From positions 1-8,917 of the forward strand of contig JAIFMR010000006.1 in NCBI GenBank assembly GCA_020048255.1: a stretch of DNA of 8,917 bases. Reading direction: 5' to 3'. The position numbers and the translations under genes are program-made. This DNA is from Rhodoferax sp. (GTDB lineage Bacteria > Pseudomonadota > Gammaproteobacteria > Burkholderiales > Burkholderiaceae_C). The notes beneath the pieces were generated by a model. It saw nothing but the letters and a program-made list of their open reading frames with translations. It had not been told where the DNA came from and searched no databases. Shown here one piece after another: positions 5,191 through 8,917 of the stretch (position 1 is the first letter of the stretch; the number at the start of each line of letters is the position of its first letter).

Positions 5191-7444
5191 AGCGTCAGTG
5201 ATCGCAGCACTTGCTCGGGTGTGGCAGGTGCCATCAGTTTCACCTCTAAACCATCGTTTCTGGCCTGCGCCACGGCATCACGCAGGGCTTCAAACACGCT
5301 GATGGCCAGCATGAAAGGTGGCTCGCCCACCGCCTTGGACCCACCCACGTTGTCTTCGGTGTTGGGCGCGTCCCACAGATCCACCTTGAAGTGTGCCGGC
5401 ACATCGCCCGCGGTCGGGATTTTGTAGGTGCTGGGGGCGTGGGTGGCCAGCACCCCTTGGGCGTTCCAGACCAGTTCCTCGGTGGTGAGCCAGCCCATGC
5501 CCTGCACAAACGCACCCTCAATCTGCCCGATGTCCAGGCCGGGGTTGATAGAGCGCCCCACATCGTGCAAGATGTCCACTCGCAGTACCTTGTTTTCACC
5601 GGTGAGGGTGTCGATGGCGACCTCGGTGCAAGCCGCTCCGTAGGCAAAGTAAAAAAATGGCCGACCCGTGAGGGTGGTTTTGTCGTAGTGAATTTTGGGC
5701 GTACGGTAAAAGCCGTCGCTCCAGAGCTGGATGCGGTTGGCATACGCCAACTTGACCACATCGCCAAAGGGGCGGCTGGTTTGTGGGGTGATGACCTGGC
5801 CGCCCTTGAACTCCACTGCGCCGGCACCCACGCCATCGAGCCCACCGACAAAGGCCGCCAGGTTGCTGCGCACTTGTGCTGCGGCAAATTGGGCTGCACG
5901 ACCATTCAGGTCGGTGCCCGCAGACGCGGCGGTGGCCGAGGCATTGGGGACCTTGCTGGTGTCGCTGGCCGTGCACAGCACGCTGTGCAGCGGTACCCCC
6001 AACTCGTTGGCAACGATTTGCGCCACCTTGGTGTTGAGACCTTGCCCCATTTCAACGCCACCGTGGTTGACCTGTACGCTGCCGTCCAGGTACACATGCA
6101 CCAAGGCACCCGCCTGATTGAAGAGGGTGGCGGTGAAGCTGATGCCAAACTTGACCGGCGTGATGGCCATGCCGCGCTTGAGGGTGCTGTGACTGGCATT
6201 CCAAGCCAAAATGGCCTTCCGCCTCGATTGATACTGCGCTGATAGCTCTAATTTTGAGAGCAATGGTTGCAGAATGTTGCCCTCCACGGGCATACCGTAG
6301 TGGGTGGTGTTGCGCCGCTGCGAGCCCACAGCCTCTTCGCTGTAGAGGTTACGTTGGCGCACGGCCAGCGGGTCAAGTTGCAGATGGCGTGCGATGTCGC
6401 CCAGAATCACCTCGGTGACGATCATGCCTTGGGGCCCGCCAAAGCCGCGAAACGCCGTGTGGCTTTGTGTGTTGAGCTTGCAGCGGTAGGAGGTGATTTC
6501 AACGTCCTGCAAAAAGTAGGCGTTGTCGGCTGCGCTGCCATCGTCAGTTGCAGGCCGCACAGCCGTCCGGTGTCGTCAAAACCAACGGTGTAGCTGTAGC
6601 TAAACGGGTGGCGTTTGCCGGTCACCATGAAGTCGTCATCGCGATCGAGTCGTAGCTTCACCGGGCGCTTGACCTTGGCCGCCGCCACAGCAGCCCACAC
6701 CGCCAAGTGGCCGGCCTGCGTTTCTTTGCCGCCAAACCCACCGCCCAAGCGACGGCATTCAACCCGCACCGCGTGGTTGTCCAGGCCCAGCGCGTGTGCC
6801 ACCCAATGCTGTACCTCGCCCGGGTGCTGGGTGCTGGAGTGCACCAGCCACTGGTTTTGCTCTTGCGGCAAGACGTAGGCAATCTGGCCCTCCAGATAAA
6901 AATGCTCCTGGCCGCCCACCTCCAGCGTGCCACTGAGGGTGTGCGGCGCTTGCGCCAGGGCGCGCTGCGCATCGCCGCGCTTCACCGTCACGGGGGGCAA
7001 GACATAACTTTGGGCGGCCAGGGCCTCGGCCACGTTCAAAACGGCGGGCAGGGGATCGATGTTCATCTTGACCAGCCTGGCAGCGCGGCGTGCCACCATG
7101 ACGTCATCGGCAATCACCAGGCCAATCACCTGGCCAACATGCTGCACGGTGTCGATGGCAAAAACCGGCTCATCACCGGCAAAGGCCGCCAGCATGGGGT
7201 CGCCGGGCACATCAGCCGCCAAAATCACGGCCCGCACCCCGGGCAGTCTCAAGGCTTCGGTGCTGTCCACACCCAATAGCTTGCCGTGGGCCTGTCTGGA
7301 CAAAATTGGTGCACCGTGCAGGGTGCCTCGCACCTCAGGCAGGTCGTCAATGTACGGAGCTGCACCGGCGATTTGGGCGCGTGCACTTTCGTGCATCGGG
7401 GAGTCGCCGTGCGCTGCCAAGGACTGGGAGGGAAGGTGTGTCAT
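5187..7444 (-). pseudogene. xdhB: xanthine dehydrogenase molybdenum-binding subunit, frameshifted (internal deletion)
   Basis: This is the large subunit of the XdhAB hydroxylase, which binds molybdopterin and oxidises hypoxanthine and xanthine to urate. The first frame (start ATG 7444-7442) matches the family to about residue 304. It includes LEGQIAYV, GGGFGGKETQ with the active-site Glu (E241), and the segment up to GLQLTMAA. It then reads out of frame to a stop at 6422. The family sequence resumes in another frame from ADNAYFLQDV (about 6530) to TAA at 5189-5187. This part has AFRGFGGPQG (active-site Arg) and AVGEPPFML (active-site Glu). About 20 residues expected between the two parts are absent, so a deletion of 3n+1 nt near 6525-6540 explains both the gap and the shift. 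The rest has about 750 residues, against about 777 in Rhodobacter capsulatus XdhB. The start overlaps the xdhA stop (ATGA), with AGAGGAG at 7459-7453. No xdhC follows. A misassembly is possible. Confidence 0.85.
6235..6264. repeat. AT-rich 30-bp segment in xdhB related to a segment in xdhA
   Basis: This 30-bp segment matches 8366-8395 in xdhA at 23 of 30 positions without gaps. It contains the inverted repeat GCTCT (6245-6249) and AGAGC (6257-6261) around a 7-nt loop. In xdhB it encodes LLSKLELSA, just upstream of AQYQSRRKAI, which fits the family here without an insertion. Shared descent from a repeat is therefore uncertain. Confidence 0.35.
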
Positions 7445-8917
7445 GCGCTCAGCTCCTCTGGCGTCAGCTCGGCAAGTTCGGTCAGCCCTGCCAGATCGGT
7501 CGCAGTATTGCCCTGGCTCTCTAGCCAGAGACGCTGCAGCAGGTTGCCCAGCACCTGCGTGCGGTAGCCGCTGGTGGCGCGCATGTCGGAGATGGGTTGA
7601 AACTCCTGGCGCAGTGTGACCATGGCCAGCTCAACCAGGGCCCGTGACCAGACCTGCCCCTGCAGCATGGCCTCGGTTTGCTGCGCCCGCACCGGGGTGG
7701 CCGCCACACCCCCCACGCCGATGGACGCCTCGGTGACGACGCCATCCACCAACTGCAATTGCACGGCCAGGCACACCGCCGAAATATCGTCTTCCAAACG
7801 CTTGGATACTTTGTACACACGCAAAAATTCACCTGGCGCTGGGCTTGGCACCACGATGCTGGCTAGTACCTCATCGGCAGCCAACACGTTGCTGCGGTAG
7901 CCGGTGTACAGCGACTCCAGCGGCATGTCGCGCTGGCCACGCAGACTCATCAGCACGACGCGGGTACGCAGCGCAATCAGCAGTGGCATGCTGTCCCCAA
8001 TGGGCGAGCCGTTGGCGACATTTCCACCCAAGGTGCCCGCATTGCGCACCGGCAAGCCGGCAAAACGCGTGGCGAAGGTGTGCAGTTGGGGGTGCTCAGC
8101 CTCCAGGGCCGCAAAGGCATCGGTCAGGGTCACAGCAGCGCCGATGTGAAGGTGCTGGGCAGTGGTGCTGATCTGGCACAGCTCATGCACCCGCGAGACA
8201 TCCAGCACCTGCTCAAAGTCCATGTGCAATTTGTTGACCCAGAGCCCCACATCGGTGCCACCGGCCACTATTTGAGCTTGGGGGTGGGCCGTGCGCAGTG
8301 TCAGCAAGTCGGCCAGTGTCAGCGGATTCTTGTAAGAAAAATCAGCCTCTAGCCCTTGTTCCGTATGCGCTATCAGCTCCAGTTGTGATAGCAATTTGGC
8401 TTCATCCACACGGCGGATGGGCAGATTGGCCAGTTGCTGGGCGGCGTCCAAAATGGGGCGGTAGCCGGTGCAGCGGCACAAGTTGCCTGAAAGGGCTTCC
8501 TGGGCGGATTCATGGCTGATGGGCTGGCCCTGGCACACCTGGTTTTGGTAAAGGCCAAACAGGCTCATGGCAAAACCGGGCGTGCAAAAACCGCATTGAC
8601 TGGCATGGTTTTGCAACAGCGCCTGCTGTACTGGGTGCGGTGTACCGTCATCGGCTGCAATGTCCTGTGCGGTCCACAGCGCCATGCCGTGGATGGCGTG
8701 CGCCATGCGAATACAGCTGTTGACCGCGCGGTAGCGAATGTGCTCGCCCTGCTTTTCACCCAGCACCACGGTGCAGGCGCCGCAGTCGCCTTCGTTGCAA
8801 CCTTCTTTGGTTGCGGTCAGGCCCAAGTCCTCACGCAAGACCTGCAACAAGGTCCGGGTGGGTGGTACATTCTTGAGCGAGACAAGGTCACCCCGGTGAA
8901 TAAATTCAAGTATTGGA
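7441..8917 (-). CDS. xdhA: xanthine dehydrogenase small subunit (2Fe-2S and FAD domains), start beyond right edge
   Basis: This is the electron-transfer subunit of xanthine dehydrogenase. It passes electrons from the molybdenum site in XdhB through two 2Fe-2S clusters to FAD and then NAD. The frame is open to the window edge. The first visible residues are PILEFIHRGDLVSLKNVPPT, so only a few codons, including the start, are probably missing. Counting from TTG 8850, the plant-type 2Fe-2S cluster uses C18, C23, C26 and C46 (CNEGDCGAC) and the second uses C86, C89, C125 and C127 (CGFC, CRC). The FAD domain follows, with VAGGTDVG (195-202) and AGTLGGNVANGSPIGDS (271-287), then the CO-dehydrogenase-flavoprotein C-terminal domain to 469. 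The linker between the iron-sulfur and FAD parts (about 150-173) contains a repeat-like segment. The TGA stop overlaps the xdhB ATG by 4 nt, so translation is probably coupled. The visible reading frame is intact, unlike xdhB. Confidence 0.92.
   Translation of the reverse strand, partial: PILEFIHRGDLVSLKNVPPTRTLLQVLREDLGLTATKEGCNEGDCGACTVVLGEKQGEHIRYRAVNSCIRMAHAIHGMALWTAQDIAADDGTPHPVQQALLQNHASQCGFCTPGFAMSLFGLYQNQVCQGQPISHESAQEALSGNLCRCTGYRPILDAAQQLANLPIRRVDEAKLLSQLELIAHTEQGLEADFSYKNPLTLADLLTLRTAHPQAQIVAGGTDVGLWVNKLHMDFEQVLDVSRVHELCQISTTAQHLHIGAAVTLTDAFAALEAEHPQLHTFATRFAGLPVRNAGTLGGNVANGSPIGDSMPLLIALRTRVVLMSLRGQRDMPLESLYTGYRSNVLAADEVLASIVVPSPAPGEFLRVYKVSKRLEDDISAVCLAVQLQLVDGVVTEASIGVGGVAATPVRAQQTEAMLQGQVWSRALVELAMVTLRQEFQPISDMRATSGYRTQVLGNLLQRLWLESQGNTATDLAGLTELAELTPEELSA
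8341..8397. repeat. Palindromic repeat-like element inside the xdhA linker
   Basis: Within the linker between the iron-sulfur and FAD domains, GCTATCA (8369-8375) and TGATAGC (8386-8392) form a perfect 7-bp inverted repeat around a 10-nt loop. AGCCTCTAGCCCTTGTTCC (8344-8362) flanks it. From memory, this arrangement (GCTATCA palindrome, then the complement, GGGCTAGAGGCT) resembles interspersed intergenic repeats of Comamonadaceae. In xdhA it is read through in frame as LLSQLELIAHTEQGLEADF. Its membership of that repeat family needs a genome-wide search. Confidence 0.45.

Noticed and set aside
5391..6242. 283-codon open frame on the plus strand, opposite xdhB
   Set aside because: It lies antisense to well-conserved XdhB sequence in GC-rich DNA, where such frames are common. 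It matches no family I recognise and has no supported start.
6422..6560. Programmed ribosomal frameshifting joining the two xdhB frames
   Set aside because: No slippery heptamer is evident at the junction. Conserved residues are missing rather than merely out of frame, so a deletion is the simpler explanation.

Overview
The window looks like a chromosomal stretch from a GC-rich betaproteobacterium, most likely of the Comamonadaceae (Rhodoferax/Polaromonas/Acidovorax type). This rests on codon usage, on protein families that resemble that group, and on a short AT-rich palindromic sequence inside xdhA that resembles interspersed repeats I remember from those genomes. The taxonomic call is inference, not a database result. 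I see no tRNA, rRNA, CRISPR array, insertion sequence or phage gene.

Left part (1-3011), general envelope and housekeeping genes. The 5' end of an unrecognised minus-strand gene runs off the left edge. Next come a TerC-family membrane protein (minus), a 273-bp divergent intergenic region with repeated sequence elements, a DUF2062 membrane protein (plus) preceded by a possible 11-codon leader peptide, and a secreted or membrane Tim44-like domain protein (plus).

Right part (3014-8917), a purine-catabolism cluster. It holds a probable 8-oxoguanine deaminase (minus), a divergently transcribed Crp/Fnr-family regulator (plus), and xanthine dehydrogenase genes xdhB and xdhA (minus, with xdhA upstream and its first few codons beyond the right edge). 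The deaminase converts 8-oxoguanine to urate, and xanthine dehydrogenase converts hypoxanthine and xanthine to urate, so both routes end in the same product. The regulator lies between them. Its recognition helix carries the Glu-x-x-Ser-Arg signature of FNR, and a near-consensus FNR-type palindrome (TTGATCTTGCTCAA, 4518-4531) sits in the divergent promoter region it shares with the deaminase. Direct regulation is therefore plausible but unproven.

The most notable anomaly is that xdhB is broken. The reading frame shifts near 6525-6540, and about 20 residues that the family normally has at this point are missing. As written, no single protein carries the whole molybdenum-binding subunit. The second notable signal is a pair of related 30-bp sequences, one in xdhA and one in xdhB, read in the same frame and giving LLSQLEL and LLSKLEL. 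The packing is tight: xdhA and xdhB overlap by ATGA, the regulator and xdhB stop codons overlap convergently, and the Tim44-like and deaminase stops are 2 bp apart.
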